The translations under genes were made by a program, and so were the position numbers. A model generated the notes under the pieces. That model made no database searches. It was not told where the DNA came from and worked only from the letters and a program-made list of their open reading frames with translations. From positions 1,845,186 to 1,909,185 of the forward strand of contig NC_014363.1 in the NCBI RefSeq assembly GCF_000143845.1: a stretch of DNA of 64,000 nucleotides. Reading direction: 5' to 3'. Of this stretch, positions 17,129 to 26,906 are shown in pieces. This DNA comes from Olsenella uli DSM 7084 (GTDB lineage Bacteria; Actinomycetota; Coriobacteriia; Coriobacteriales; Atopobiaceae). Position 1 is the stretch's first letter, and each line of letters starts with the position of its first letter.

Positions 17129-17205
17129 TGGTACCGGTGACTGGATTCGAACCAGTGACATCGCGGGTATGAGCCGCGTGCTCTAACCAGCTGAGCTACA
17201 CCGGC
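17129..17205 (-). tRNA. tRNA-Met (CAU), elongator type
   Basis: 77 nt with encoded CCA. Acceptor GCCGGTG / CACCGGT, anticodon loop CTCATAC. The anticodon stem CGCGG / CCGCG lacks the three consecutive G-C pairs of the initiator, so it is elongator Met; a lysidine-modified tRNA-Ile2 also has CAU and cannot be fully excluded. Confidence 0.88.
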
Positions 17206-17220
17206 ATTGCCACTTGAAAA

Positions 17221-17296
17221 TGGAGCCCGCGACCGGATTCGAACCGGTGACCTCTTCGTTACCAACGAAGTGCTCTACCGACTGAGCTACACGGGC
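17221..17296 (-). tRNA. tRNA-Thr (GGU)
   Basis: 76 nt with encoded CCA. Anticodon loop TTGGTAA gives anticodon GGU; acceptor GCCCGTG pairs with CGCGGGC. Confidence 0.94.
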
Positions 17297-17301
17297 AGGT
17301 A

Positions 17302-17385
17302 TGGTGGGGATGCTTGGACTCGAACCAAGGAACCCAGAGGGAGCGGATTTACAGTCCGCCGCAGTTGCCGCTGTGCCACATCCCC
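17302..17385 (-). tRNA. tRNA-Tyr (GUA)
   Basis: 84-nt class II tRNA with a long variable arm and encoded CCA. Anticodon loop CTGTAAA gives GUA; acceptor GGGGATG / CATCCCC. Confidence 0.94.
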
Positions 17386-17437
17386 ATTCCGTTTTCAAGC
17401 TGCTCGCACAGGCATGAAGCCCCTGCGAGCGGAAAGA

Positions 17438-17466
17438 ATATTACGACCACGCAAACGTACTGTCAA
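17438..17466 (-). promoter_or_regulatory. Promoter of the tRNA-Tyr/Thr/Met-tuf unit
   Basis: On the minus strand TTGACA (17466-17461), a 17-bp spacer and TAATAT (17443-17438), close to the ideal housekeeping promoter. A GCTCGCA / TGCGAGC leader hairpin (17402-17430) follows before tRNA-Tyr. Confidence 0.78.
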
Positions 17467-17552
17467 CGCATTCCACCCGTCCGGGCGTATCCCTCTCATA
17501 GGTCCTACACAACGGCAGGTCACAAGCCATGTCGGGGTGGTTTTGGGCAAAA

Positions 17553-17581
17553 GGGCGCCCCCTCGACGGGGAGGGGCGCCC
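17553..17581 (-). terminator. Terminator of tRNA-Thr (UGU)
   Basis: GGGCGCCCC / GGGGCGCCC stem just past the tRNA, followed on the minus strand by TTTTG. Confidence 0.7.
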
Positions 17582-17590
17582 GAGCGGTCC

Positions 17591-17665
17591 TGGAGCTGGC
17601 TATAGGACTCGAACCTACAACAACTGGTTTACAAAACCAGGGCTCTACCATTGAGCTAAGCCAGC
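17591..17665 (-). tRNA. tRNA-Thr (UGU)
   Basis: 75 nt with encoded CCA. Acceptor GCTGGCT / AGCCAGC, anticodon loop TTTGTAA gives UGU. With the GGU gene nearby it gives two Thr isoacceptors. It has its own terminator and is 59 bp past the yacP stop. Confidence 0.94.
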
Positions 17666-17724
17666 GCGTCCCTCGCATGATAGCGTCTTGCGCGCAAGTC
17701 CGCCAGCACCGGTCGGAGGATGCC

Positions 17725-18267
17725 TCATTTCCCCAGAAGCTCCCAGAGCCTGTGGCGCTGCTCCGGGCTCAGGCGGTCCTCGAGGGTCATGCGCGTCGTC
17801 TGGGCGCGCCTCTGTTCCTCGGCCACCTCGGCGTCGCCGACCTCCATCTCGTGGACGAGAAGGTCGCTCGACATCCTCGCGACGCCCATGCCCACCGTGG
17901 CGCGGACCGTGTTGTCAGACGTCACGAGCGCGACCGACCTCCCCGCCCTGCGTGCGTCGGTCACGATGCGCTCGATCAGCGCGTCGGCGCTCTCGCCCTG
18001 ACGGGAGAACTCGACCGTGACGCCCGCGCACATGCAAGTCGGCCGCTCGTCGGAGAGGTTGTTGGCGCCGTCGAACACGACGACGGCGTCGTAGCGACCC
18101 TGCGCGAAGGCGGCCACGTCCGTGACCAGACGTTCGCGCGCCCGCACGAAGGGATCGGTGCCGAGGTCGCGCGAGTCGCCCCCCTCGTCCACCAGGTGCT
18201 GGTAGCGCGGGCTCGCCCCCATCACGTTGTAGCCGTCCACGACCAGCAGGTCATGTCGGGCGGACAT
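17725..18267 (-). CDS. NYN-domain ribonuclease, YacP/Rae1-like
   Basis: 180 residues of the PIN-like NYN_YacP family, whose Bacillus member Rae1 cuts mRNA inside the ribosomal A site. The acidic active-site residues are visible in LLVVDGYNVMGASP (Asp near 11), AVVVFDGANN and ALVTSDNTVR. It directly abuts rlmB (start 18267, stop of rlmB 18268-18270), so the two are translationally coupled. The cluster clpC-disA-ispD-ispF-cysS-rlmB-yacP is the same order as in Bacillus, but radA, mrnC and sigH are absent here. Confidence 0.88.
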   Translation of the reverse strand: MSARHDLLVVDGYNVMGASPRYQHLVDEGGDSRDLGTDPFVRARERLVTDVAAFAQGRYDAVVVFDGANNLSDERPTCMCAGVTVEFSRQGESADALIERIVTDARRAGRSVALVTSDNTVRATVGMGVARMSSDLLVHEMEVGDAEVAEEQRRAQTTRMTLEDRLSPEQRHRLWELLGK

Positions 18268-19167
18268 CTAGTCGCCCCCCTCGGCCGATGGCGAGGGGCC
18301 CATGCTCGACCTGCGCAGCCACTCGTAGCAGAGGACCGTGGCCGCCTGCGCCACGTTGAGCGACTCGATGCGTCCACGCTGGGGCAGACGGCAGCCAAAG
18401 TCGCACCTCTCGCGAACGAGGCGCGATATGCCGCCGCCCTCGGACCCCATGACCAGGCAGAGCCTTCCGCCGAGAGGCGCGCTCCACGCGTCCTGCTCGG
18501 CATGCTCGGTTGCGGCAGCCACCCAGAAGCCGGCCTCCTTGAGCCGGTCGAGGGCGGTGGCCAGGTTGGGAACCCGCGCGATGGGAAGGTGCATGACCGC
18601 ACCCGCGGACGTCTTGTAGGCGCCGACGCCCACGCTGGCGCTGCGGGCGTTGGCGATGACGATGCCCGAGGCGCCCACGACCTCCGCAGAGCGGACTATG
18701 GCACCGAAGTTGCCCTCGTCGGTCACGTGGTCGAGGAGGACGACGAGCGCGTCGCCGCTGCCCGCGCTGGAGATGACGTCACCGAGGGTCGCGTACTCGA
18801 AGGGGCTGCTCTCCACGATGATGCCCTGATGGGCCCCGTGCGAGCTCAGGGAGTCGAGTCGTGCGCGGGAGACCCGCTCGACGGGCACCTGGGCCTCTGA
18901 CAGGCGCTCGACCAGGCGGGCAAGCGTCTGGTCCGCACCACCGGAGGCGTCCGCGACCAGGGCGCGCCTGAGGGGGACGCCCCCCTCGAGCGCCTCGGCG
19001 CAGGCGCGCCTGCCCTCGATGAGGCCCTCACGCGAAGGCGTGGTGGCCTGACGCGTGCGGCGGCCGGACGTTCCGCCACCGTGCCGCCCCCCGGTCGGAG
19101 CGGACGGGGACGCCTTGTGAGACGAGGGCGACGAGGCCCGCCCCCGGGGCTGTCTCTTGCGCGCCAT
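18268..19167 (-). CDS. rlmB: 23S rRNA 2'-O-methyltransferase RlmB (TrmH family)
   Basis: SpoU/TrmH-family methyltransferase, 299 residues. After a basic, low-complexity N-terminus of about 40 residues comes the substrate-binding domain (IEGRRACAEALEGGVPLRRA) and then the trefoil-knot domain with motif 1 DHVTDEGNFGAIVRSAEVVG, motif 2 LVMGSEGGGISR and motif 3 LPQRGRIESLNVAQAATVL. The family methylates the ribose of a 23S guanosine (G2251 in E. coli). Start chosen as ATG 19167, 10 nt after the cysS stop, because the longer extension only overlaps cysS. Confidence 0.9.
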   Translation of the reverse strand: MARKRQPRGRASSPSSHKASPSAPTGGRHGGGTSGRRTRQATTPSREGLIEGRRACAEALEGGVPLRRALVADASGGADQTLARLVERLSEAQVPVERVSRARLDSLSSHGAHQGIIVESSPFEYATLGDVISSAGSGDALVVLLDHVTDEGNFGAIVRSAEVVGASGIVIANARSASVGVGAYKTSAGAVMHLPIARVPNLATALDRLKEAGFWVAAATEHAEQDAWSAPLGGRLCLVMGSEGGGISRLVRERCDFGCRLPQRGRIESLNVAQAATVLCYEWLRRSSMGPSPSAEGGD

Positions 19168-19177
19168 GCCCCGCCCC

Positions 19178-20659
19178 CTAGTCCCTGGCCCTGCGCAGAC
19201 GGGTGCCCGCGGGCGTGTCCTCCAGGACGAGACCCAGGCCAGCGATGCCGTCGCGGATGGCGTCCGCGACGCCCCAGTCCTTGGCGGCGCGCGCCGCCTC
19301 GCGGGCATCGATCAGTGCCCGGGCAGCCTCGTCGGCGAGGTGGCCCTCGAAGCCGGCATGGCGGCGGGCAAGGTCCACAAGCTCGATGGGAAGCTCCTCC
19401 CCACCGGAGCCCCGGACCAGGTCGATGCCCATGACGGCGGAGAGCTCGACGAGCATGTCCGCCGCACGCAAAACCGGGGCCGTGGCGACGACGCCCGCCC
19501 TCTCGGCCAGATAGGTGTTAGCGGAGGTCACCAGCGAGAAGATGGCCGCGAGGCCGCCCGAGGTGTTGAAGTCGTCATCCATCTGACGCACGAACTCGGC
19601 ATGCGTGGCGTCGACGGCGGCACCCAGGCTGCGGTCGGCATCGCACAGCTCGCCGTCCTGCGGCGCGTTCTCGGCGGCCCAACGCAGGTTCTTGACGCAG
19701 GTGCGCAGGCGCTCGAGCGTGCCCACGGCACCCTCGAGCTGATCCGTCTGAAAGTCCAGCGCGGAACGGTAGTGGGTCTGCAACATGAGCAGGCGCACGG
19801 CGCCGGCGGGGTAGTCGTCCAGCACGTCCTCGAGCGTAAGGAAGTTGCCCAGCGACTTGGACATCTTGTCTCCATTGACGCGCAGCATCCCCGCGTGCAT
19901 CCAGATGTTGGCGAGGGGCGCGCCCCAGGCGCACAGGGCCTGAGCGCACTCGTTCTCGTGGTGCGGGAAGACGAGGTCCTGCCCACCGCCATGGATGTCG
20001 ATGGGCGTGCCCAGGTAGTGGTGGATCATGGCGCAGCACTCGGTGTGCCAGCCGGGACGGCCCTCGCCCCAGGGGCTGGGCCAGCTGGGCTCGCCGGGCT
20101 TGGCGGCCTTCCAGAGGGCGAAGTCAAACGGGTCGCGCTTGTCCTCGTTGACCTCGACGCGCTCGCCGGCGCGCAGCTGGTCGAGGTCGCGGCCCGAGAG
20201 GGAGCCGTAGTCGTGGTCGGAGCGGACCGAGAAGTACACGTCGCCGTTGCCGGCCACGTAGGCATGGCCCTTCTCTATCAGGGTCTCGATCATCTGCCGC
20301 ATGGCCTCGACCTCGCGCGTCGCGCGCGGGCGGATGTCGGGGTCGAGGATGTTGAAGCGGCGCATCTGGTCGATGAAGGCGCAGGAGAACTCCTCAGCCA
20401 CCTCGGTCGCGCTGCGCCCCTCGTCGTTGGCGCGGTTGATGATCTTGTCGTCCACGTCGGTCAGGTTCTGGGCGAAGGTCACCTGGTAGCCCTTGTAGGT
20501 GAGGTAGCGGCGGATGACGTCGAAGGAGAGGAAGGTGCGGGCGTTGCCGATGTGGATCTGGTCATAGACGGTGGGCCCGCAGACGTACATGCGGATGTGC
20601 CCCTCCTCAAGAGGCCTGAGCTCTTCCTTCCTGTGGGTCTGGCTGTTGTAGACGAGCAT
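19178..20659 (-). CDS. cysS: Cysteine--tRNA ligase
   Basis: Class I synthetase, 493 residues. HIGH motif as HIGN (CGPTVYDQIHIGNARTF near residue 28), KMSKS as GDKMSKSLGN, and zinc ligands in YVCGPT, HTECCAM and HHENE. The start ATG 20659 (MLVYNSQTHRKEELRPLEEG) is set by the family N-terminus and an AGGAGA upstream; the long in-frame extension covers ispF on the same strand in another frame and is not real. Lies between ispF and rlmB. Confidence 0.96.
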   Translation of the reverse strand: MLVYNSQTHRKEELRPLEEGHIRMYVCGPTVYDQIHIGNARTFLSFDVIRRYLTYKGYQVTFAQNLTDVDDKIINRANDEGRSATEVAEEFSCAFIDQMRRFNILDPDIRPRATREVEAMRQMIETLIEKGHAYVAGNGDVYFSVRSDHDYGSLSGRDLDQLRAGERVEVNEDKRDPFDFALWKAAKPGEPSWPSPWGEGRPGWHTECCAMIHHYLGTPIDIHGGGQDLVFPHHENECAQALCAWGAPLANIWMHAGMLRVNGDKMSKSLGNFLTLEDVLDDYPAGAVRLLMLQTHYRSALDFQTDQLEGAVGTLERLRTCVKNLRWAAENAPQDGELCDADRSLGAAVDATHAEFVRQMDDDFNTSGGLAAIFSLVTSANTYLAERAGVVATAPVLRAADMLVELSAVMGIDLVRGSGGEELPIELVDLARRHAGFEGHLADEAARALIDAREAARAAKDWGVADAIRDGIAGLGLVLEDTPAGTRLRRARD

Positions 20660-20739
20660 CTCTTCTCCTTGGGTTCGGCGCCCCTGGCGCCTGCTGCGTA
20701 TGGTTGCGGTGGTCCGGCGGTGTCGTTTGACGCGAAATG

Positions 20740-21240
20740 CTACCCCACTTCGCGCCGGGAGGCACATCCGTCGTCGAGAAGGACCACGGCCCAGGCCGCG
20801 ATGCCCTCCCCGCGCCCCACGAAGCCAAGGTGCTCCGTGGTGGTCGCCTTCAGCCCCACGCGCGAGACGTCCACGCCCATGGCGTCGGCGAGACGCGCGC
20901 GCATCCGGTCGCGATACGGCGACAGGCGGGGCGCCTGGGCGGCGACGGTACAGTCGCAGTCGAGGATGCGGCAGCCCCTCTCGCGTACGATGCCCGCCAC
21001 GCACGAGAGCAACCTGCAGGAGTCCGCCCCCGCGTAGGCAGGGTCGTCGTCGGGAAACAGCTGGCCGATGTCGCCGGCACGCAGGGCCCCGAGGACGGCA
21101 TCCATGAGGGCGTGGGCGACGACATCGGCATCCGAGTGGCCCAGCAGGCCACGCTCGCAGGGCACCTCGACACCTGCCAGGACGAGACGGCGCCCCTCGG
21201 CGAAGGCGTGGACGTCGAAGCCGTGCCCGACCCTCAGCAT
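20740..21240 (-). CDS. ispF: 2-C-methyl-D-erythritol 2,4-cyclodiphosphate synthase
   Basis: MEP-pathway enzyme, 166 residues. The zinc and substrate motifs are clear: GHGFDVHAF near the start, then LLGHSDADVVAHALMDAVLG and the TTTEHLGFVGRGEGIAA block near the end. It overlaps the end of ispD by 7 nt, so IspD and IspF are coupled; in some bacteria they are one fused protein. Confidence 0.95.
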   Translation of the reverse strand: MLRVGHGFDVHAFAEGRRLVLAGVEVPCERGLLGHSDADVVAHALMDAVLGALRAGDIGQLFPDDDPAYAGADSCRLLSCVAGIVRERGCRILDCDCTVAAQAPRLSPYRDRMRARLADAMGVDVSRVGLKATTTEHLGFVGRGEGIAAWAVVLLDDGCASRREVG

Positions 21241-22055
21241 GGGGAGGCCCCCTCACGACCGCCTAGGATATCCGGTCCGCAGCCCTCCGAGATGAGCCTG
21301 CGCTCGAGCAGGGCCTCGGCGATGACGTAGTCCTCGGGGACCGTCACCTTGATGTTGTCGCGCGGCGAGTTGACGCAGACCACGCGGCCGCCACACCGCT
21401 CGACGAGCGAGGCATCGTCGGTGCCGCGGTAGTCGTCCAAGAGCGCGGCCGTATGGGCGGCAGCGAGTTCCTTGACACCGAAGACCTGCGGAGTCTGTGC
21501 GCACCAATAGAAGGAGCGGTCGGGCGTGGAGATGATGGTCTTGTCCTCGACCAGCTTGAGTGTGTCGGTCGAGGGCGTGGCGCATATGGCGCCGGATACC
21601 GCGTCGTCGTCGCGGACGCGTGCGATGCAGCGCTCGAGGGCGTCCGCCGTGACGAGCGGGCGGGCCGCATCGTGGATGGCGACGAGAGCGTAGTCGCGCG
21701 GGACGGCCCCGAGTCCCGAGAGGACGGACTCCTGGCGCGTCGCACCCGCAGGGGCGACGCTCACCTCGTGGCTGAGCCTCACGCGGGACAGGGCCTCGCC
21801 CAGCAGGACCTCCTCACGCTCGGGCGCACAGACCACGACGATGTGTCCCACGGACGGCGACCGGTCGATCGCCAGCAGCGACCAGCAGACGATGGGCAGC
21901 CCGCAGAGCTCGACGAACTGCTTGCCCCGCGGGTCGCCGAAGCGCAGGCCCAGGCCTCCAGCCACGACGACCGCGCAGGTGTCCGGCGCAGGGGTGGCCG
22001 ACGGGACGCGCTGGGCCGCCGCGCAGGCGCAGGGCCTGGGGGTGGCGGCGCTCAT
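21234..22055 (-). CDS. ispD: 2-C-methyl-D-erythritol 4-phosphate cytidylyltransferase
   Basis: MEP-pathway CTP transferase, 273 residues. The nucleotide-binding loop is AVVVAGGLGLRFGDPRGKQF (about 30-50), with ALVAIHDAARPLV and the QTPQVFGVKELAAAH block further on. The start is ATG 22055, which overlaps the disA stop in an ATGA. The first 28 residues are alanine-rich and not conserved, so a later start is possible. Confidence 0.92.
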   Translation of the reverse strand: MSAATPRPCACAAAQRVPSATPAPDTCAVVVAGGLGLRFGDPRGKQFVELCGLPIVCWSLLAIDRSPSVGHIVVVCAPEREEVLLGEALSRVRLSHEVSVAPAGATRQESVLSGLGAVPRDYALVAIHDAARPLVTADALERCIARVRDDDAVSGAICATPSTDTLKLVEDKTIISTPDRSFYWCAQTPQVFGVKELAAAHTAALLDDYRGTDDASLVERCGGRVVCVNSPRDNIKVTVPEDYVIAEALLERRLISEGCGPDILGGREGASPC

Positions 22056-23128
22056 GCGCGCTTGCCCCACATGCGGTAGAGGCTGTCTGCCAGGATGCCG
22101 GGGTTCTCGACGCCCAGCCGGTCGAGGCGGGAGGGGTTCTGCTCGATGTCGTCGAGGAGATGCTGCAGCGAGCCGTACTCGTCCACGATCTTGTCTGCCA
22201 TGCCCTTGCGCACGACCGAGACGTTGGAGAGGGTGCGCAGGCCCAGTGGGGTGATGATGGAGTCCTCGCCCTTGCCCTCGTAGCCCAGAAGCGCCCCCAC
22301 GCGCTTGGACGAGCGCAGCTGAGTGTTGACGGTCTCGTGAAGGGCCCGGCGGATGGCGGCGGCGTTCTCCTCGGACGAGTCCGCGGCATAGTCGCGGATG
22401 AGGAGGGTGTAGTCGTACGATGCGCTGCCGATGAACTCCTCGCGCTGCATCGCGATGGTCTTGCCCTCGCTGCCGAGCTGCAGTATGAGGCTGTCGAGCT
22501 CCTCCGACGCGGTCATGAGGACCTCGAAGAGGTAGATGGTCTCCGCGATGTCCGAGAGGGTGACGTAGTTGTCCAGCTCGAGCGTAGTCAGTCGTAGGAG
22601 CGTGCGGTCAAGCTGGCCACGGGTGCTCTGCATCGAGACGAGCAGCTGGTTGACCGAGCTCATGATGTCCGGCACGGAACGCAGCTGGTGGCCCTTGCCG
22701 TCGACGTAGACGGTGACGACCTGGCGGCGCTCGGAGACCGAGATGACCGTGGCCTTGGTGAGCAGGCTCATGCGCGCGGCAGTGCGGTGGCGCATGCCCG
22801 TCTCGGACGTGGGCAGGGACGGGTCGGGGTTCAGGTGGTAGTTGGCGCGCAGGATCCGGGTCAGGCCCTTGTCGATCACGATGGCGCCGTCCATCTTGCT
22901 GAGCTCGAAGAGGCGGTTGGCCGTGAAGGAGATGTCGAGGCGGAAGCCGTCGTCTCCCGCCGCGAGCACCGCGTCGGTGTCGCCGATGCAGATGAGGGCA
23001 CCCAGGTGCCCCGCGAGGACCATGTCGAGGGCAAGGCGCAGGGCCGTGCCGGGGGCACACTGCTTGACGGCCGCCCTGAGGCGCTCGCCGGCATCGACGG
23101 TCTCGCCCTCCCGCGCGGTAACGTCCAT
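22052..23128 (-). CDS. disA: Diadenylate cyclase DisA
   Basis: Makes c-di-AMP from two ATP and scans DNA for branched structures. 358 residues with the DAC active site: DGA at 80-82 and RHR at 113-115 (GMRHRTAARMS). A helical linker follows, and the C-terminus has helix-hairpin-helix DNA binding (NPSRLDRLGVENPGILADSL). Start ATG 23128, because GGAGGGGAGAG lies upstream; an ATG five codons earlier is less well placed. RadA, its usual partner, is not next to it here. The 99-bp spacer to clpC carries a GGCCGG hairpin and an ACTGTC / GACAGT palindrome. Confidence 0.95.
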   Translation of the reverse strand: MDVTAREGETVDAGERLRAAVKQCAPGTALRLALDMVLAGHLGALICIGDTDAVLAAGDDGFRLDISFTANRLFELSKMDGAIVIDKGLTRILRANYHLNPDPSLPTSETGMRHRTAARMSLLTKATVISVSERRQVVTVYVDGKGHQLRSVPDIMSSVNQLLVSMQSTRGQLDRTLLRLTTLELDNYVTLSDIAETIYLFEVLMTASEELDSLILQLGSEGKTIAMQREEFIGSASYDYTLLIRDYAADSSEENAAAIRRALHETVNTQLRSSKRVGALLGYEGKGEDSIITPLGLRTLSNVSVVRKGMADKIVDEYGSLQHLLDDIEQNPSRLDRLGVENPGILADSLYRMWGKRA

Positions 23129-23227
23129 CGCTCTCCCCTCCACATAGGGGCCGGCCCGCAGAGCGGACCGGCCGGACTGTCCTAGACAGTATATGACGTG
23201 CGGGCGCGCGTCCGCACGGACGCGGCG

Positions 23228-25840
23228 TCAGTCCTCAGAAGCAGCGGTGCCGCCCGGGGCCTGCGCGGTCGGCGCGGCAGGGGCCGTAGGGCTCCAGTGG
23301 TCGCGGGCGCGCGGCAGGTCCATGTGGACGCGCTCCTCGATGGCCGGGATCTCCCCCTCGACCCGCGCGAAGACGAGCTTGTCGTCTTGCGCGTCGACGC
23401 CGATGACGTCACCGGCCTTCCACGCGCCCATGAGCATCTCCTCGGAGAGGGGGTCCTCGATGAGGGTCTGGATGGCACGGCGCAGCGGGCGGGCGCCATA
23501 GACGGGATCGGTCCCCTCCCTGGCGATGAGGTCACGAGCGGCATCGGTGAGCTCGATGGACATGCCCTGGGCCACCAGGCGGTTGCGCAGGTCGCGCACC
23601 ATGAGGTCGACGATGCCGCGCAGCTGCTCGCCCGTGAGGGACTTGAAGACCACGATCTCGTCCACGCGGTTGAGGAACTCGGGGCGGAACAGGCGCTTGA
23701 GCTCGCCTTCGACGCGGCTGCGGATCTCCTTGTCAGACAGGCCGCCGTCGCCCTGGGAGCTGAAGCCCATGGGGGCGGTCTGTGCGATCTCGCGGGCGCC
23801 TATGTTGGAGGTCATGATGACGACCGTGTTGGAGAAGTCCACCGTGCGACCCTGCCCATCGGTCAGGCGCCCCTCGTCCAGGATCTGGAGAAGGACGTTG
23901 AACACGTCTGGGTGGGCCTTCTCGATCTCGTCGAGGAGGATGACCGAGTACGGGCGCCGACGGACCGCCTTGGTGAGCTCTCCGCCCTCGTCGTAGCCCA
24001 CATACCCCGGAGGTGCGCCGACGAGCTTGGAGACCGAGTGCCTCTCCATGAACTCCGACATGTCGAAGCTCACGAGCGCCTCCTCGCTGCCGAAGAGGAA
24101 CTCAGCGAGCGACTTGGCGAGCTCGGTCTTGCCCACGCCCGAGGGTCCCAGGAAGATGAACGAGCCGCCGGGGCGACGGGGGTCCTTGAGTGGCGAGCGG
24201 CTGCGGCGGATGGCCCTGGCGACCTTGGTCACGGCCTCCTCCTGGCCCACGACGCGCTGGTGGAGTGCGTCCTCGCAGCGCAGGAGCTTGGCCGCTTCCG
24301 CCTCGGTGAGGTTTGAGACGGGCACGCCCGTGATGTCCGAGATGACGTCGGCGATGTCGGCGGCGTCAACGGACACGACGTTTCCGTCCATCTTCTCGCG
24401 CCAGGCCTTCTCGAGGTCATCGCGCCGGGAAAGGAGCTCGCGCTCGCGGTCGCGCAGGCGCGCCGCCTCCTCGAACTCCTGGGCCGAGGCGGCCTCGGCC
24501 TTCTCGTCCCTGACGCGGGCGAGCTCCTCGTCCACCTTCGCGAGCTCGGGGGGGAGGCTCATCTTGTGCACGCGGGTGCGGGCCCCCGCCTCGTCGATGA
24601 CGTCGATGGCCTTGTCTGGCAGGAAGCGGTCCTGCACGTAGCGGTTGGAGAGGGTGACCGCCGCGGCGAGCGCCTCGTCGGTGTAGTGGACATGGTGGTG
24701 GCTCTCGTAGCGATCCTGAAGCCCTCGCAGGATCTGGAGGGTATCCTCGGGCGTGGGCTCACCGATGCTGACCGGCTGGAAGCGGCGCTCGAGTGCCGAG
24801 TCCTTCTCGATGTGCTTGCGGTACTCCTCGGCCGTCGTGGCGCCGATCACCTGTATCTCGCCACGGGACAGGGGGGGCTTCAGGATCGACGCCGCGTCGA
24901 TGGAGCCTTCGGCCGAGCCGGCGCCGATGATGGTGTGCATCTCGTCGATGAAGAGGATGTCGTTGCCGGACCCCATGACCTCGGCGACGACCTTCTTGAG
25001 GCGCTCCTCGAACTCGCCACGGTACTTGGAGCCGGCGACCAGCGAGGCCACATCCAGGGTCCACAGCTGCTTTCCGCGCAGGATGTCGGGCACGTTGCCC
25101 GAGGCGACAAGCTGTGCCAGCCCCTCGACGATGGCCGTCTTGCCCACGCCGGGGTCGCCCAGGATGAGCGGGTTGTTCTTCTGGCGGCGCGCCAGCACCT
25201 GCATGACGCGCTCGACCTCACGGTCACGGCCGATGACGGGATCGAGCTTGCCGTCGGAGGCGAGCTTGGTGAGGTTGCGGCCGTACTGCTCGAGCATGGA
25301 GCCGTCTTCTGGCGAAGACGCCCCCTGCTGGGGCATGGCGCCCATGAACTGGGGGCCAAAGCCCACCGCCTCGGCGACCGTGGTATCCGCACCCCTGCCG
25401 GCGCCCTGGCCTATGAGCTCCTCGACGGCATTTCGGACGGCGTCGCCCGAGACCCCCATGCGCGAAAGGGCGGTCATGGCGCGCCCGTCGCCCTCGGCGA
25501 CGAGGCCGAGGAGCAGATGCTCCGTCGCGATGTAGGTCTGGCCGCGAGCCATGGTCTCGCGATAGGCGTCCTCGAGCACGCGCTTGGCGCGCGGCGTGAA
25601 CGGGATGTGTCCGCCGGGGACGGGCTCGGAGTCCTCGGTCGAGATCTCCTTGATGGTCGCGAGCGTCTCCTCGTGCGTGACGTCGAGCTTCTTGAGCGCC
25701 TGCGCGGCGATGCCGTCGCCCTCCCTGATGAGGGCCAGCAGGAGATGCTCGGTGCCGACGTACATCTTGCCGAGGCTGCGGGCCTCGTCCTGCGCGAGGC
25801 TCATGACCTTGCGCGCCTTGTCTGTGAACTTCTCGAACAT
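23228..25840 (-). CDS. clpC: ATP-dependent Clp protease ATP-binding subunit ClpC
   Basis: AAA+ unfoldase feeding ClpP, 870 residues. Order: double Clp_N repeat (1-150), AAA-1 with [13 protein letters not shown], a middle UVR-like coiled segment ([20 protein letters not shown]), AAA-2 with [20 protein letters not shown], and a C-terminal D2-small domain. The last 40 residues are alanine- and proline-rich and look non-conserved. No CtsR, CIRCE or HAIR box is recognisable in the 245-bp upstream spacer, which holds only a doubled GGCACGTGGGCC (26005-26016, 26031-26042). Confidence 0.96.
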   Translation of the reverse strand: MFEKFTDKARKVMSLAQDEARSLGKMYVGTEHLLLALIREGDGIAAQALKKLDVTHEETLATIKEISTEDSEPVPGGHIPFTPRAKRVLEDAYRETMARGQTYIATEHLLLGLVAEGDGRAMTALSRMGVSGDAVRNAVEELIGQGAGRGADTTVAEAVGFGPQFMGAMPQQGASSPEDGSMLEQYGRNLTKLASDGKLDPVIGRDREVERVMQVLARRQKNNPLILGDPGVGKTAIVEGLAQLVASGNVPDILRGKQLWTLDVASLVAGSKYRGEFEERLKKVVAEVMGSGNDILFIDEMHTIIGAGSAEGSIDAASILKPPLSRGEIQVIGATTAEEYRKHIEKDSALERRFQPVSIGEPTPEDTLQILRGLQDRYESHHHVHYTDEALAAAVTLSNRYVQDRFLPDKAIDVIDEAGARTRVHKMSLPPELAKVDEELARVRDEKAEAASAQEFEEAARLRDRERELLSRRDDLEKAWREKMDGNVVSVDAADIADVISDITGVPVSNLTEAEAAKLLRCEDALHQRVVGQEEAVTKVARAIRRSRSPLKDPRRPGGSFIFLGPSGVGKTELAKSLAEFLFGSEEALVSFDMSEFMERHSVSKLVGAPPGYVGYDEGGELTKAVRRRPYSVILLDEIEKAHPDVFNVLLQILDEGRLTDGQGRTVDFSNTVVIMTSNIGAREIAQTAPMGFSSQGDGGLSDKEIRSRVEGELKRLFRPEFLNRVDEIVVFKSLTGEQLRGIVDLMVRDLRNRLVAQGMSIELTDAARDLIAREGTDPVYGARPLRRAIQTLIEDPLSEEMLMGAWKAGDVIGVDAQDDKLVFARVEGEIPAIEERVHMDLPRARDHWSPTAPAAPTAQAPGGTAASED

Positions 25841-26085
25841 GTGGTACGCATGCCCCCTTGGATATGCGGAGGGCGCCGGGTTGGGACGGCCGCCCCCACC
25901 CGGCGCCCACCGAGCTTCAACGCTAGGTGTGTACCCACGTCATATGATCGCTAACGCCTTCCACAAAAGACGCGCTGGCCGAGAGGGGCGCGCCCGCAGG
26001 CCGAGGCACGTGGGCCGCGAACCAAACCGTGGCACGTGGGCCACCTCGACTCGCACCTCCAACATTTCCAGCCTTAGACCTCAGC

Positions 26086-26751
26086 CTACAGCATGCCCTC
26101 CCCGTCCTTGGCGTAAATGTCACCGGCGGGTGCGATGGCCTTCATCGCCCCGAGGATCTCGTCCAGCAGCTCATCGACCCCCATGCCGTTGAGCTCGGCA
26201 CCCTGGCGAATGACGTCACGATCGCAGCCGGCGGCGAAGCGCTTGTCCTTGAACTTCTTCTTGAGCGACTTGAGCGGCATGTCCATCACTGATCCGGACG
26301 GACGCACGCGAGCGGCCGCCTGGATCAGGCCCGAGAGCTCGTCGCAGGCGAAGAGCACCCGTTCCATCTTGAGCTGGGGCACGGGAAGCTCGGTGTTGAC
26401 GTCGGAGTTGTGCGTCATGATGGCATGCGCCAGATACGGGTCGGCCCCGGCCTCGGCCAGGAGCTCCGCGGTCTTGATGGTGTGGTTGTGGTCGTCCTGC
26501 CACTTCTCCCAGTCGAGGTCGTGCAGCAGGCCAACCTGTCCCCAGAAGTCGACGTTCTGGGCGTCGTACCTCTCGGCATAGTGGCGCATGAGGGCCTCGA
26601 GGGTCTCGCCGTGGCTGATGTGGAACGGGTCCTCGTTGTGCATCTTCAGCAATTCAAAGGCCTGGTCACGCGTCAGGCCGCTCTCGAGCCTCTGGCCCTC
26701 CTCGGCCACTGCCTCGGCCGCAGCCCTCGCGGAAGCGCTCATCTCTGCCAT
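26086..26751 (-). CDS. HD-domain metal-dependent phosphohydrolase
   Basis: 221 residues. The HD signature is readable: HISHGETLEALMRHYAERYD, then GQVGLLHDLDWEKW with the paired His-Asp, then AHAIMTHNSD. The family hydrolyses phosphate esters or nucleotides; this member resembles stand-alone HDIG hydrolases, and its substrate cannot be told. Start set at ATG 26751 (MAEMSASARAAAEAV) because GGAGGT is 6-10 nt upstream; the longer frame upstream has no family match. Between lysS and clpC on the same strand but separated by 155 and 245 bp. Confidence 0.8.
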   Translation of the reverse strand: MAEMSASARAAAEAVAEEGQRLESGLTRDQAFELLKMHNEDPFHISHGETLEALMRHYAERYDAQNVDFWGQVGLLHDLDWEKWQDDHNHTIKTAELLAEAGADPYLAHAIMTHNSDVNTELPVPQLKMERVLFACDELSGLIQAAARVRPSGSVMDMPLKSLKKKFKDKRFAAGCDRDVIRQGAELNGMGVDELLDEILGAMKAIAPAGDIYAKDGEGML

Positions 26752-26906
26752 GCTGGGACCTCCTTGTCGTGACGTCGCCATGCCAACATGCCTCAGTCGT
26801 ACCGACGCGTACCGACATACTAAGCCATGTCGCGCCGCCATGCCCGCGACCACGGTCGGAACGTCCACGACCACATCGGCACGCCCGCAGGCGCACCGGC
26901 ACGCCC

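Noticed and set aside
17129-17205. Initiator tRNA-fMet
   Set aside because: The anticodon stem lacks the run of three G-C pairs and the 5' end pairs normally, so it is an elongator type.
24566-25954. Long plus-strand frame opposite clpC
   Set aside because: Antisense shadow; the clpC frame is fully conserved.
25841-26085. CtsR, CIRCE or HspR (HAIR) box upstream of clpC
   Set aside because: No recognisable heptad, 9-9-9 inverted repeat or HAIR consensus in the spacer.
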